A stretch of 64,000 bases of DNA, from contig JAIPIH010000009.1 of assembly GCA_021734835.1 (NCBI GenBank), forward strand, positions 27,426 to 91,425, written 5' to 3'. How positions within the stretch are numbered: position 1 is the first letter of the stretch; each line of letters begins with the position of its first letter. The notes under the pieces were generated by a model that saw only the letters and a list, made by a program, of their open reading frames with translations, searched no databases and had not been told where the DNA came from. The stretch comes from Candidatus Cloacimonadota bacterium. Lineage in GTDB: Bacteria > Cloacimonadota > Cloacimonadia > Cloacimonadales > TCS61. Below, piece after piece: positions 1 to 11,423 of the stretch. Position numbers and translations under genes: made by a program.

Positions 1-330
1 TTTCAGAAAAAAGCTGAACTCAGATGGCAAAAAAATCAGGATATGTCAGAATTGATAAAATTACAAAGAAAAGCGCTTGAACAAGGTGCAAAATTTGTAC
101 GACCCGGTGGCATTTTAGTTTACAGCACTTGTACTTTAAATGAAGAAGAGAACGAATCACAAATTGAGAGATTTTTACGCAGAAATAAGGATTTTTCTTT
201 GCTGGATGCCCGGCAAGATATTCCAGCAGAATTTTCAGAGAAAAAATATTTAAAAACTCTTCCTTTCAAGCATAATATGGATGGAGCATTTGCAGCAAAA
301 TTGAAAAAAAATAACGGGAGTAGTAAATGA
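1..330 (+). CDS. rsmB: 16S rRNA (cytosine-C5)-methyltransferase, C-terminal part (5' end outside window)
   Basis: The reading frame is open from base 1 and the 109 visible residues are the end of an RsmB/NOL1-NOP2-Sun methyltransferase. These enzymes use S-adenosylmethionine to methylate a cytosine in 16S rRNA in the cytoplasm. The visible part has the helix before motif VI (LRWQKNQDMSEL), then PGGILVYSTCTL followed by an E-rich helix. In this family the Cys of the STC motif is the catalytic nucleophile, and it is present. The SAM-binding motifs and motif IV lie upstream of the window. The internal ATG at 43 is not the true start. The stop overlaps the next gene by 4 bases (ATGA), suggesting translational coupling. 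Confidence 0.88.
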   Translation, partial: FQKKAELRWQKNQDMSELIKLQRKALEQGAKFVRPGGILVYSTCTLNEEENESQIERFLRRNKDFSLLDARQDIPAEFSEKKYLKTLPFKHNMDGAFAAKLKKNNGSSK

Positions 331-896
331 TAAAATTAAAATCTATTCTTTTAGCTATCGCAATTCTGATAGGGCTTTTCAGTATCGCTTTCTTTGGAAC
401 TGATATCATTATGAAGATCATTGTCGGTCATGGTAATGAAGTGCAGGTACCACTGATCATCGGTACTGATTTTGAAGTTGCCAGAAAGATATGTACGGAT
501 AATAAATTGTATATTGAACAAAGTGAATTTGTGAATGATGAGAATATTGAAAAAGGCAAGATCATATCACAAAAACCTAATCCGGGGATTATGACTAAAA
601 AATACAGAACAATCAGCGTAGTGGTCAGTTTAGGCCCGGAAATGGTTAGAATACCCTATCTTGATAATTTAAGTATTGTAGGAGCTAAGTTAAAATTAGA
701 GAATGCAGGACTTTTTATCGGAGAAAAAATTTTTAGGTATTCTGAGGAAGTTGAAAAGGGATTTGTAATTTATTCTCAACCAATGGCGGATGAATTAATA
801 GCGAGAAAAAGCGAAGTAAAAATTATCGTAAGTTTAGGCCGATATACTTCGGCCTCAGGTGACGATAATAAATGGAAAAATTTACTGGATAATTAA
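327..896 (+). CDS. Membrane-anchored protein with two PASTA domains
   Basis: This 189-residue protein has one N-terminal membrane segment (about residues 5-32) followed by two PASTA domains (about 38-107 and 108-172). Each domain opens with a VP or IP (VQVPLIIG, VRIPYLDN) and ends with a hydrophobic strand and SLG. PASTA domains bind peptidoglycan fragments or act as spacers in penicillin-binding proteins and Stk1/PknB kinases. Here there is no kinase or transpeptidase domain, so it is a stand-alone PASTA protein, probably periplasmic and cell-wall associated. It overlaps rsmB by 4 bases. Its exact role is unknown. Confidence 0.8.
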   Translation: MIKLKSILLAIAILIGLFSIAFFGTDIIMKIIVGHGNEVQVPLIIGTDFEVARKICTDNKLYIEQSEFVNDENIEKGKIISQKPNPGIMTKKYRTISVVVSLGPEMVRIPYLDNLSIVGAKLKLENAGLFIGEKIFRYSEEVEKGFVIYSQPMADELIARKSEVKIIVSLGRYTSASGDDNKWKNLLDN

Positions 897-961
897 TAAG
901 AAAATTATAGTTAAAACGGCATCAATCCTGCTCTCTAACTAACACAGAAATAAAAAAAATC

Positions 962-995
962 ACTGCAAAATATTATTTTATTTTGCAGTTATTTT
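962..995 (+). terminator. Rho-independent terminator after the PASTA gene
   Basis: Bases 962-972 pair perfectly with 979-989 (11-bp stem, 6-base loop), followed by a T-rich stretch. It ends the rsmB-PASTA transcript before the gyrB promoter. The stem is A+T rich with only three G-C pairs, so it may be a modest terminator. Confidence 0.6.
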
Positions 996-1096
996 GTATT
1001 GGCTTCATAATTATCTGTAATACAATAAGTTACAAACATAGTAAACACAATTTTTAATCACTAAAAATATCCGCTAAGTTTATGCATATAAAATAG

Positions 1097-1127
1097 TTGA
1101 CACATATTGCTGCCATTACGTTATAGT
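1097..1127 (+). promoter_or_regulatory. Likely gyrBA promoter
   Basis: A perfect TTGACA at 1097-1102 is followed after 19 bases by TATAGT at 1122-1127. It lies about 60 bases upstream of gyrB and downstream of the terminator, so it is well placed to drive gyrB-gyrA. Confidence 0.5.
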
Positions 1128-1164
1128 CCGTAGAATTAAAGGCTAAAATTGAAGAGAAAAATAA

Positions 1165-3081
<1,917 letters not shown>

Positions 3082-3089
3082 GGGGATAA

Positions 3090-5789
3090 ATGATACACGA
3101 TAGATCGAGAATTGAATTATTAGAAATTGAAGACGTACTAAAGAAATCATATTTAGAATACTCCATGAGTGTAATTGTTTCCAGAGCTTTACCTGATGCC
3201 AGGGATGGCTTGAAACCTTCTCAGCGTAGGATCCTTTATGCCATGAACGAATTGAATTTAGTCCCTGGAAAAGGATTTAGAAAATGTGCAAAGATTGCCG
3301 GTGATACTTCAGGTAATTATCATCCGCATGGTGAACAAGTGATCTATCCTACACTTGTGAGAATGGCTCAGGAATGGAGCTTGAGATATATGTTAGTGAA
3401 CGGTCAGGGTAACTTCGGTTCTCAGGACGGTGACCCGCCGGCAGCTATGCGTTATACAGAAGCAAGACTTCAAAAGGCTGCAGTTGACCTGATGGAAGAT
3501 CTCAATAAAGACACAGTTGATTATAAAACAAATTATGATGATACAAGGCAAGAGCCAGTTGTTTTCCCTTCTAAATTTCCTAATTTGATCGTGAATGGAT
3601 CTTCCGGTATTGCTGTTGGTATGGCTACAAATATGGCCCCACACAATGTCAGTGAAGTTTGCGATGGCATCAAAGCTTATATAGATAATAATGATATGGA
3701 ACCTGCAGATTTTTTGAAACATATCAAAGGTCCGGATTTTCCGACAGGTGGCTACATAATTGGAAGGCAAGGCATCAAAGATTATTATAAAACTGGACAT
3801 GGACGCGTTGTAATGCGTGGCAAAGCCACGGTAGAAACAAAAAACAATGGGTCTGAAATGATAGTCATTACCGAAATTCCTTATATGTTAAATAAAAGCC
3901 TTTTGATCCAGAAGATCGTGGATGTTGTTAAGGAAAAAAGGATCGAGGGAATCAGCGATGTCAGAGATGAATCCGGCCGTCAGGGAATGCGCTTGGTAAT
4001 AGTAGTGAAAAGGAATTACGAAGCTAGCTCTGTCTTGAACAAACTTTATAAATATACTCAATTACAGGGAAGTTTTAGCGTTAACAATAGAGCGTTGGTT
4101 AACGGAGTACCGCAAGTTCTCAACATGAAGGATATGATTACAAGTTATGTGGATTTCCGACATGAAGTTGTTGTACGAAGAACACAATTTGAGTTACGAA
4201 ATGCCGAGGAGAGACTGCATATTCTGGAAGGTTATAGAATTGCTTTGGATAATATTGATGAAATCATAGCAACAATCAGAGCCTCAAAAACTACTCAGGA
4301 TGCCAGCACGAAATTACAAAAGAAATTCAAACTTTCAGAGATCCAGGCAAAAGCGATCCTTGAAATGAAACTTCAGAGACTTACAGGTCTAGAGCGCGAT
4401 AAAGTAGAAAAAGAGTATAAAGACATTGTAAAAACTGTAAAAAAACTCAAAGGTATTTTGGAGAATAAATCTCTAAGAATGAATATCATCAAAAAGGAAG
4501 TTGATGAGATCAAATCTAAATATGCTGATCTGAGAAGAACGACAATTTTAGATGGCTCATCTGATATAGAAACTGAAGATATGATAGCTGACGAAGATAT
4601 GGTAGTTACGATCTCACGTCATGGCTATATTAAAAGACTTCCAATTCGAACTTACAGAAAACAGGGAAGAGGCGGAAAAGGTTTATCAGGATCTAATCTA
4701 AAAGAAGAAGATTTTATAGAAAATATTTTTGTTGCTTCTACCCATGCTTATATTCTATTCTTTACAGATAGAGGCATTTGTCACTGGCTAAAAGTTCACA
4801 GAATTCCAAAAATGGGTCGACTGGCCAGAGGTAAAGCTATTGTGAATTTACTCCAGCTTGAACCTGATGAAAGAATTGAAGCTTTTGTAACTGTGAGAGA
4901 TTTCAATGATCCTTTCTATGTAACAATGGTGACAAAAAAGGGAATCATTAAAAAATCAGAACTCAATGCGTTTTCCAGACCAAGAGTAAATGGTATAATT
5001 GCCATAAAACTATTGGAGGGAGACAGATTGATCGAAGCAAAGATCACAGAAGGTGATAATCATATCATCTTAGCAACTAGAAACGGTTTTGCGAATAGGT
5101 TCCAAGAAACTGATGTGAGATCGATGGGCAGAAATTCACAGGGAGTTCGCGGCATTAGGTTAAGAGAGGAAGATGAAGTTGTTGCAATGGTTGTGATCAA
5201 ACGTGAAGGAACCCTGCTGGCAATTAGTGAGAACGGTTTCGGAAAGAGATCTTTGATCAGTGACTATAAAGTTACAAAACGAGGTTCAAAAGGGGTGATA
5301 ACATTAAAAACTACTAAAAGGAATGGGAAACTGATCTCACTATTGGAAGTTGTTGATAATGACGATCTTATGATCGTAACAAGAGAAGGAATGATTATCC
5401 GGCAGGCAGTTAATCGAATTTCAATAATTAACCGGAATACTCAGGGTGTAAGATTAATTGCTCTTAATAAAGAGGATAACGTTTATGATGTTGCCAGAAT
5501 CATTGCAGAAGAAGAAAGTGAAGAAGATGAAGAATCTAATATTGATGAACAAGATTTAATTGAAGCTGAAGAATTAGGAGAAAGTGCTCAAGATGAAGTT
5601 CAGAATTTTGATGAAGTAGAACAAACTTCCGAAGAGGATCAGTTAGATGTTGAGGAACAGGAAGATGAAGAGGATGATGAGAACTCAAAGGAAGAAGAAT
5701 CGCAACCTGAGGAAAAAGTTGCTGTGAAGAAGAAACCAAAGGAAAAAGAAAAATCAGAATTGGAGCTGGATTTCGGACTTGACAACTAA
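3090..5789 (+). CDS. gyrA: DNA gyrase subunit A with long acidic C-terminal tail
   Basis: GyrA (899 residues) cleaves and rejoins DNA and wraps it. The active-site Tyr122 lies in AAMRYTEARL, the same number as in E. coli. The GyrA box appears as QGRGGKG near residue 530, which marks it as gyrase rather than ParC, and the six-bladed wrapping domain follows to about residue 800. The last roughly 95 residues are an extreme Asp/Glu-rich tail ending in a Lys-rich patch and a hydrophobic end. E. coli GyrA also has an acidic tail that tunes wrapping, but a shorter one. The quinolone-contact positions equivalent to Ser83 and Asp87 are Gln and Pro here (HPHGEQVIYP). No topoisomerase IV genes are in the window. 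Confidence 0.97.
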   Translation: MIHDRSRIELLEIEDVLKKSYLEYSMSVIVSRALPDARDGLKPSQRRILYAMNELNLVPGKGFRKCAKIAGDTSGNYHPHGEQVIYPTLVRMAQEWSLRYMLVNGQGNFGSQDGDPPAAMRYTEARLQKAAVDLMEDLNKDTVDYKTNYDDTRQEPVVFPSKFPNLIVNGSSGIAVGMATNMAPHNVSEVCDGIKAYIDNNDMEPADFLKHIKGPDFPTGGYIIGRQGIKDYYKTGHGRVVMRGKATVETKNNGSEMIVITEIPYMLNKSLLIQKIVDVVKEKRIEGISDVRDESGRQGMRLVIVVKRNYEASSVLNKLYKYTQLQGSFSVNNRALVNGVPQVLNMKDMITSYVDFRHEVVVRRTQFELRNAEERLHILEGYRIALDNIDEIIATIRASKTTQDASTKLQKKFKLSEIQAKAILEMKLQRLTGLERDKVEKEYKDIVKTVKKLKGILENKSLRMNIIKKEVDEIKSKYADLRRTTILDGSSDIETEDMIADEDMVVTISRHGYIKRLPIRTYRKQGRGGKGLSGSNLKEEDFIENIFVASTHAYILFFTDRGICHWLKVHRIPKMGRLARGKAIVNLLQLEPDERIEAFVTVRDFNDPFYVTMVTKKGIIKKSELNAFSRPRVNGIIAIKLLEGDRLIEAKITEGDNHIILATRNGFANRFQETDVRSMGRNSQGVRGIRLREEDEVVAMVVIKREGTLLAISENGFGKRSLISDYKVTKRGSKGVITLKTTKRNGKLISLLEVVDNDDLMIVTREGMIIRQAVNRISIINRNTQGVRLIALNKEDNVYDVARIIAEEESEEDEESNIDEQDLIEAEELGESAQDEVQNFDEVEQTSEEDQLDVEEQEDEEDDENSKEEESQPEEKVAVKKKPKEKEKSELELDFGLDN

Positions 5790-5817
5790 TAAACTAAAGT
5801 AAAATTCAAGAATAATA

Positions 5818-5846
5818 ACAGAGACGATTTAAATCGTCTCTGTTTG
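5818..5846 (+). terminator. Terminator hairpin after gyrA
   Basis: Bases 5818-5830 and 5831-5843 form a perfect 26-base palindrome (GAGACGATTT core arm) followed by a short T stretch. It lies between gyrA and the next gene's ribosome site, so some read-through into the lipoprotein gene is possible. Confidence 0.65.
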
Positions 5847-5859
5847 TACGAGGAGCAAT

Positions 5860-6474
5860 ATGAAAAAACTTATATTTATCACAACTTTAGGAGTATTCTT
5901 ATTTTTATCAGCTTGCACAATTAAGTATTTACCCATCGCATCCAACAATGTTTCTATCACAGATAATTATGGAGTTGTAAGAAACAAAGATTATACTATT
6001 GCCGCTGCAAATGAGTATTGGAATAGAGATCCTCAGGAATTAACCAACTATTTTACAACATTTTATATATCAATACAAAACCGAGGCAAAGTAAATATGG
6101 TAGTTGATAAATCTGATTTTGGTTTGATTGATGAGAATGGGAATCAATATGACATTGTCACAACAGATTACATTGAAAACATGTTAGCTCCACATTTGAT
6201 TGATTACTTGATGGTCAGCGGTACAAACAACAGTATCATACCTAACGAGAGTGATTATAACAAACAAAGGCAAATGATCGAGAAGTGGAGATTAGCCAAA
6301 AATAACCTAATTACATATTCATTTCATTTTGGGAAGATCTTACCGGGTGCTAAAAAATCAGGATATCTATTTTTCCCAAAATTGGAATCGAAAAATTATA
6401 ATTGTACGTTCCAATTTGATGACACTAACATTGAGTTTACAAGAGCAGATAAAAAGAAGAAGTTAAAGAAATAA
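5860..6474 (+). CDS. Putative lipoprotein of unknown function
   Basis: This 204-residue protein starts with a lipoprotein signal (MKKLIFITTLGVFLF) and a lipobox LSAC, with the lipidated Cys at residue 19. The rest has alternating short strands (FYISIQNRGKVNMVVDKSDFGL, tail of repeated Lys) that suggest a beta-sandwich, loosely like the DUF4352-type folds of secreted lipoproteins. I do not recognise the family. An AGGAGC ribosome site lies 6 bases before the ATG. It sits between the gyrA terminator and aspS, and may be transcribed by read-through or from its own unseen promoter. Confidence 0.7.
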   Translation: MKKLIFITTLGVFLFLSACTIKYLPIASNNVSITDNYGVVRNKDYTIAAANEYWNRDPQELTNYFTTFYISIQNRGKVNMVVDKSDFGLIDENGNQYDIVTTDYIENMLAPHLIDYLMVSGTNNSIIPNESDYNKQRQMIEKWRLAKNNLITYSFHFGKILPGAKKSGYLFFPKLESKNYNCTFQFDDTNIEFTRADKKKKLKK

Positions 6475-6602
6475 CATCTCTCAAGCTTTAGGTTCAGAAT
6501 GACAAGGTTGACTCACAAATACATGATTATTTCAAAGCATTGACAAATTATTATTTAAATAAATCCTCGCATCAAATTTCATTAGTAAAAAAGGATTATA
6601 AT

Positions 6603-8399
6603 ATGTTAGAATTTCTTAAGAGTAAAAAAAGAACTCATTATGCCAATAAGATAAGTAAAAAAAATGTGAATGACCGCGTTACTTTGATGGGTTGGGTACA
6701 TCGCCGCAGAGACTTAGGCAGTCTCATATTTATTGATCTCAGGGATGTAACAGGGAAAATACAGATAGTTTTTCATCCAGAATCACAAAAAATTCATACA
6801 AAAGCTGGAAAACTAAGAAACGAATTTGTAATTGCTGTGACCGGAAGAGTGATTTTAAGAGAACAAGCTAATATTAATCCTGATATTGCTACAGGAGAAG
6901 TGGAAGTAGAAGCTGACGAATTACTATTACTAAATACTTCAGAACCTCTTCCTGTTCAGATCAATGAGAATATCCTAGCAGAAGAAGATTTGAGACTTAA
7001 ATATAGATATCTTGATCTGAGACGCGAAAAAATGAAAAATTTAATATTACTCAGACACGATATAGTTTTTGCAATCAGAGAATTCTTGATCAAACAAGAT
7101 TTTTACGAAATTGAGACACCTATGTTGATGAAAAGCACGCCTGAAGGTGCAAGAGATTTTCTTGTTCCCAGCCGCGTACACTCCGGTAAATTTTTTGCGC
7201 TTCCTCAATCTCCTCAGATCTATAAACAATTGTTGATGGTAAGCGGATTTGATAGATATTTCCAAATTGCTCGCTGTTTCCGTGATGAAGATTTGAGAGC
7301 AGACAGACAACCTGAATTCACCCAACTCGATATTGAAATGAGCTATATTACTCAAAATGAGATATTTAACATTATTGAGGATCTATTTGGTTACATCTTC
7401 AAAAAAGTAATTGCCAGTGATCTGCCCACTCCGTTCCCACGAATCACTTATAAAGATGCTATGACCCGTTACGGTACAGACAAACCTGATACTAGATTTG
7501 ACATGGAATTGAACAATTTATCTGAAATTTTAGCAGATTCCGAGTTTAAAGTTTTTAATACAGCTTTAGAAAATAACGGCAGTATAAGATGCATTATTGC
7601 GGAAGGATGTTCAAATTACTCCAGAAAACAAATCGATTCTTTGATAGAGCGCGCTAAACATGTCGGTGGCAAAGGACTAGCTTATACGAAATATGAGGGT
7701 GATGAATTCCAATCCGGTATTTCTAAGTTTCTATCCGCCGAAGAAAAACTGGCCATTATTAAGAAAACAGGTTTAAAAAATAACGATCTTCTGCTTTTTG
7801 CTGCTGATAATGATAAAATTGTTTTTAAAGTTTTAGCTGAAATCAGAAATTATCTCGGTGCTGAATTACAACTTTATGATCCAGATCAATTTAATTTTAT
7901 CTGGGTAACCGATTTTCCGCTTTTTGCCTTTAATGATGAGGAAAAAAGATGGGAAACAGCGCATCACATGTTCACGTTACCTAAGGAAGAACATCTTAAT
8001 TATTTTGAAACCGGAAAATATGAGAAAATAGAAGGGGAATTATACGATCTCGTTTGTAACGGTCTTGAATTATCTTCCGGCAGCATTCGTTGTCATAGAT
8101 TGGATATACAGAAAAAGATTTTTGATGTTCTGGAATTTACTGACGCAGAATTAGAAGAGAAGTTCGGATTCTTCTTAAACGCTTTGAAATACGGAACACC
8201 TCCTCATGGAGGCATCGCTCCCGGTATTGATAGGATTGTTATGTTGATGAGCAAAGCTCAGTCTATTCGGGACGTAATAGCTTTTCCAAAAACTTTGCAG
8301 GCAACAGATCTAATGAGTTCTTCTCCGGCTGAAGTTTCAAAAGAGCAGCTGGATGAATTAGGAATTAAAATCCTTCCAAAGCAGCATAAATCTGAATAA
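6603..8399 (+). CDS. aspS: Aspartyl-tRNA synthetase
   Basis: This class II synthetase charges tRNA-Asp (or tRNA-Asp and tRNA-Asn if non-discriminating). It has an N-terminal OB-fold (VTLMGWVHRRRDLG), class II motif 2 (RCFRDEDLRADRQPEFTQ), the bacterial GAD insertion (about residues 280-400) and motif 3 (GIAPGIDRIVML). From the ATG at 6603 it has 598 residues, normal for bacterial AspRS. I chose this start over an upstream in-frame codon at 6540 because AAGGA at 6591-6595 is correctly spaced and homology starts here. Whether it is non-discriminating cannot be settled from this window. Confidence 0.95.
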   Translation: MLEFLKSKKRTHYANKISKKNVNDRVTLMGWVHRRRDLGSLIFIDLRDVTGKIQIVFHPESQKIHTKAGKLRNEFVIAVTGRVILREQANINPDIATGEVEVEADELLLLNTSEPLPVQINENILAEEDLRLKYRYLDLRREKMKNLILLRHDIVFAIREFLIKQDFYEIETPMLMKSTPEGARDFLVPSRVHSGKFFALPQSPQIYKQLLMVSGFDRYFQIARCFRDEDLRADRQPEFTQLDIEMSYITQNEIFNIIEDLFGYIFKKVIASDLPTPFPRITYKDAMTRYGTDKPDTRFDMELNNLSEILADSEFKVFNTALENNGSIRCIIAEGCSNYSRKQIDSLIERAKHVGGKGLAYTKYEGDEFQSGISKFLSAEEKLAIIKKTGLKNNDLLLFAADNDKIVFKVLAEIRNYLGAELQLYDPDQFNFIWVTDFPLFAFNDEEKRWETAHHMFTLPKEEHLNYFETGKYEKIEGELYDLVCNGLELSSGSIRCHRLDIQKKIFDVLEFTDAELEEKFGFFLNALKYGTPPHGGIAPGIDRIVMLMSKAQSIRDVIAFPKTLQATDLMSSSPAEVSKEQLDELGIKILPKQHKSE

Positions 8400-8462
8400 G
8401 ATTGGTAACGAATCAATCAAATGCAGTTTTCGAACGTATAAAATTATCAAAACGGAGTTTAT

Positions 8463-9785
8463 TTGAAGAGGATTAAGAAAATCGCAGCGATGACTTTCGG
8501 ATGTAAGATAAACCAATATGAAACTTCCTGCATTATTAATGAATTTCTGCATAACGGTTACCAGTACGCAGATTTTGATCAGCTAGCAAATGTATATATT
8601 ATTAACACCTGTACTGTAACAAATCGAACCGATCAAAAAAGTCGAAATGCGATTAGAAAAGCACTTCAGCAAAAGTATATAGATCCTACCATAAAAATTA
8701 TCGTAACCGGATGTTATTCCCAAAGAAAAAAACAAGAAATAGCAGAATTAGGTGATGTCAATCTAATCATAGACAATAATGAGAAAAGCAAAGTTTATAA
8801 ATATTTGATGAACCCTGATCTTCTGGATACTCAAATTAGTGACGATTCAGCAAAAAAAGAGTTTGATGAACTATTCACTACTAAAATGATCGATCATTCC
8901 CGTGCTTTTATAAAAGTCCAGGACGGATGCGATAATTACTGTGCTTACTGCGCAATACCGTATGCCAGAGGAACTTCCCGCAGCAGAGATAAATACAAAG
9001 TTCTGGAACAAATATCTACTCTTACAGAACAGGATTACTGTGAGTTTGTCTTAGGTGGGATTAATTTAGGATTATACGGCAGAGAAAAAAAGGATAACTA
9101 TTTTTTGGCTGATCTGCTGAAGGATATAGAAAAAATAGAAAAAGTTAAGTTGATCAGACTCAGCTCAATTGAACCACAACTTTTTACGAACGACCTGTTG
9201 GAATATTTTCGAAACAGTAAAAAGATATGTCATCATTTTCATATTCCTCTACAGGTTGGATGTGACGAATTATTAAAAAAAATGGGTAGAAAATATAAAA
9301 CTGAGGAATTTAAAAATGTAATCTCAGAGATCAGAAATATCATTCCTGATGCAGCTCTGGGAATTGATGTGATTGTAGGACTTCCCGGTGAAACTGAAGA
9401 ATATTTCCAAAAGACCTACAATTTTTTAAATGAACTTGATTTTACCTATCTCCATGTTTTTTCTTATTCTAAAAGACCCGGAACCAAAGCAGCAGAAATG
9501 AACGACCAGACCAACGGTAAAATACAAAAACAAAGAAGTAACTGGTTAATTAAGCTCTCAGAGAAAAAACTGAGTGAATACAAACATTTAATTTTACGAA
9601 ATGAGGTTGTATTAAGCGGTGTATTTGAACAGAAAACTAGAGGATATTGGACAGCCTTATCTGATCATTTTATCAGAGTTTACTTAAATAGTAAGACTGA
9701 TCTGAAGAAAAAATATTTACAGTTTAAACCACAGAACACAAAATTTGATGGTATTGAAGTTAAACTATTAGATAAACTCAGGTAG
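8463..9785 (+). CDS. mtaB: MiaB/MtaB-family tRNA methylthiotransferase
   Basis: This 440-residue radical-SAM enzyme most resembles MtaB, which adds a methylthio group to N6-threonylcarbamoyladenosine at tRNA position 37. The N-terminal UPF0004 domain has its three Fe-S cysteines (TFGCKINQYET, NTCTVTN, TGCYSQ). The radical-SAM triad is CDNYCAYC (Cys of CxxxCxxC) and a C-terminal TRAM-like region follows. The start is TTG, supported by GGAG at 8454-8457 with 5-base spacing; the next ATG would delete the first conserved strand. mlaF follows after 4 bases. The choice of MtaB over MiaB or RimO rests on the FGCKINQYET signature. Confidence 0.87.
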   Translation: MKRIKKIAAMTFGCKINQYETSCIINEFLHNGYQYADFDQLANVYIINTCTVTNRTDQKSRNAIRKALQQKYIDPTIKIIVTGCYSQRKKQEIAELGDVNLIIDNNEKSKVYKYLMNPDLLDTQISDDSAKKEFDELFTTKMIDHSRAFIKVQDGCDNYCAYCAIPYARGTSRSRDKYKVLEQISTLTEQDYCEFVLGGINLGLYGREKKDNYFLADLLKDIEKIEKVKLIRLSSIEPQLFTNDLLEYFRNSKKICHHFHIPLQVGCDELLKKMGRKYKTEEFKNVISEIRNIIPDAALGIDVIVGLPGETEEYFQKTYNFLNELDFTYLHVFSYSKRPGTKAAEMNDQTNGKIQKQRSNWLIKLSEKKLSEYKHLILRNEVVLSGVFEQKTRGYWTALSDHFIRVYLNSKTDLKKKYLQFKPQNTKFDGIEVKLLDKLR

Positions 9786-9789
9786 AGAT

Positions 9790-10506
9790 ATGATAGAAGT
9801 AAAAAATTTAGCGGTTAAGTTTGGTGAGCAATATGTTTTTTCCAATATTGATCTTACTATCAAGGAAGAGCTTATTACAACGATCGTTGGGCAAAGCGGT
9901 ACCGGTAAAAGTGTATTGATGAAATGCATCGAAGGCTTAGTAAAACCTGTCGAGGGCTCTATTACAATTGATGGAGAAAAAATATTTCAACTTAAAAAAC
10001 AGCAATTGAATATAACCAGAAAGAAGCTTGCTATGCTTTTTCAAGGTTCGGCCTTGCTGGATTCCTTGAATGTGTATCAAAATGTAGCATTACCGCTTTT
10101 CGAACATACAGATCTTTCAGAAACAGCAATCAAAAAAGAAGTGAAAGAAAAACTTGATATGGTCGGTCTGGAAGGAGTTTTAACTAAAATGCCTTCAGAA
10201 CTTAGCGGCGGAATGAAAAAAAGAGTCGCACTGGCCAGAGCGATAATTTTGAAGCCCAAATACATCATTTACGATGAACCTACAACCGGATTGGATCCAA
10301 TCATGGCAGAAGAGATCTCTGACCTAATTCTTAAATTACATTCACAATCTCATATTACTTCAATAATCATCACGCACGATATGAATTGTATCAGAAAAAT
10401 AAAAGGTAATATTGTTATGCTGCATAACAAAAAAATTGTTTTTGACGGAACTTACGATAGCTTTATAAATGAAAAAAGTGAAATAATTCGCGGTTTTTTA
10501 AAATAA
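9790..10506 (+). CDS. mlaF: ABC transporter ATP-binding protein, MlaF-like
   Basis: This 238-residue ATPase resembles MlaF of the Mla phospholipid-trafficking system at the inner membrane. It has Walker A GQSGTGKS, the Q-loop (MLFQGSALLDSLNVYQNV), the signature LSGGMKKRVALARAI and Walker B YIIYDEPTTGLDP followed by the H-loop ITHD. The FQGSALLDS and SGGM variants are typical of MlaF and plant TGD3. An MlaD-like protein follows after 9 bases. The permease MlaE normally sits beside mlaF but is absent here, so the partner must be elsewhere. Confidence 0.88.
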   Translation: MIEVKNLAVKFGEQYVFSNIDLTIKEELITTIVGQSGTGKSVLMKCIEGLVKPVEGSITIDGEKIFQLKKQQLNITRKKLAMLFQGSALLDSLNVYQNVALPLFEHTDLSETAIKKEVKEKLDMVGLEGVLTKMPSELSGGMKKRVALARAIILKPKYIIYDEPTTGLDPIMAEEISDLILKLHSQSHITSIIITHDMNCIRKIKGNIVMLHNKKIVFDGTYDSFINEKSEIIRGFLK

Positions 10507-10515
10507 GGAAAAAAT

Positions 10516-11415
10516 ATGAAATTTTATCAGAATAAACGAAAAGTGGAATTCAAGGTTGGACTTTTTACTATAATAGCAATTTTTATACTTGTGATCTCCT
10601 ACCTATGGTTAACGGAAGCTCTTCAGAATAGAGGTATGTCCCAAATAAAATTGAGTTTCCAAAACGCCGGCAATGTAGAAGTTGGAAGCAGTGTTACAGT
10701 AAATGGAGTGAAAAGGGGTCGCGTTAAGGAGATTGTTAACACTGAAAATGGAGTTATCGTAGATCTGCAAGTAAAATTAGATTTTCCGCTGCGCGAAGGA
10801 ACAGAATTTTATATCTTAGAATCAAATTTGATGGGAGATGTTAATATTGAAATTAGACCTTCTATATCAGGTGAAAAGTTAGATTTTAACAAAGTTCAAA
10901 GTGGAGAAAAAAGATTTGGTTTAATGTCACTTGTATCAGAACTTAGTACCTTAGTTTCAGATTTTCAGGTCATCTTGAATAAAATCGCAACAAATGAAGG
11001 CTCAATATTGCAATTTGATTCTCTGATTGATTCAACTCTCATTGCTGTTAACAAGGTAAATAGTAATATCGATAAGCACAGTCGAGAAATTGACAGAATT
11101 ATTTACAATGCAGATCAGCTTACTACCCAACTCAATGAGATAATTTCGACTAATAAAGATAATTTATCTTCAACTTTAGAACTGTCATCAGAGTTGATTG
11201 GAAATATCAATTCCACTAGCAATGAAATTAAAAAGACCTCCATTAGCATACGTGCTATATCTGAACAATTGCAGAAAGAAGAAGGTAGCTTTAACAAATT
11301 AATGACCAGTGAACAACTTTATGATAATTTAATTCGTTCTTCAGCAAGATTAGATTCTTTATTAAAAGACATCAAAGAAAATCCGAAAAAATATTTCAAT
11401 ATCAAGATCCTCTAG
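10516..11415 (+). CDS. mlaD: MCE-domain protein, MlaD-like
   Basis: This 299-residue protein has an N-terminal membrane anchor (about residues 13-32) and one MCE domain (about 38-116), seen as VGSSVTVNGVKRGRVKEI and FPLREGTEFYI. MlaD proteins form a periplasmic ring that binds lipid and docks on MlaE/MlaF. The rest (about 120-299) is predicted helical and coiled coil with many Ser/Asn/Ile positions, longer than in E. coli MlaD and more like actinobacterial Mce or PqiB-like needles. It follows mlaF closely, in what looks like an mtaB-mlaF-mlaD-barrel transcription unit. Confidence 0.85.
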   Translation: MKFYQNKRKVEFKVGLFTIIAIFILVISYLWLTEALQNRGMSQIKLSFQNAGNVEVGSSVTVNGVKRGRVKEIVNTENGVIVDLQVKLDFPLREGTEFYILESNLMGDVNIEIRPSISGEKLDFNKVQSGEKRFGLMSLVSELSTLVSDFQVILNKIATNEGSILQFDSLIDSTLIAVNKVNSNIDKHSREIDRIIYNADQLTTQLNEIISTNKDNLSSTLELSSELIGNINSTSNEIKKTSISIRAISEQLQKEEGSFNKLMTSEQLYDNLIRSSARLDSLLKDIKENPKKYFNIKIL

Positions 11416-11423
11416 GAGACTAT

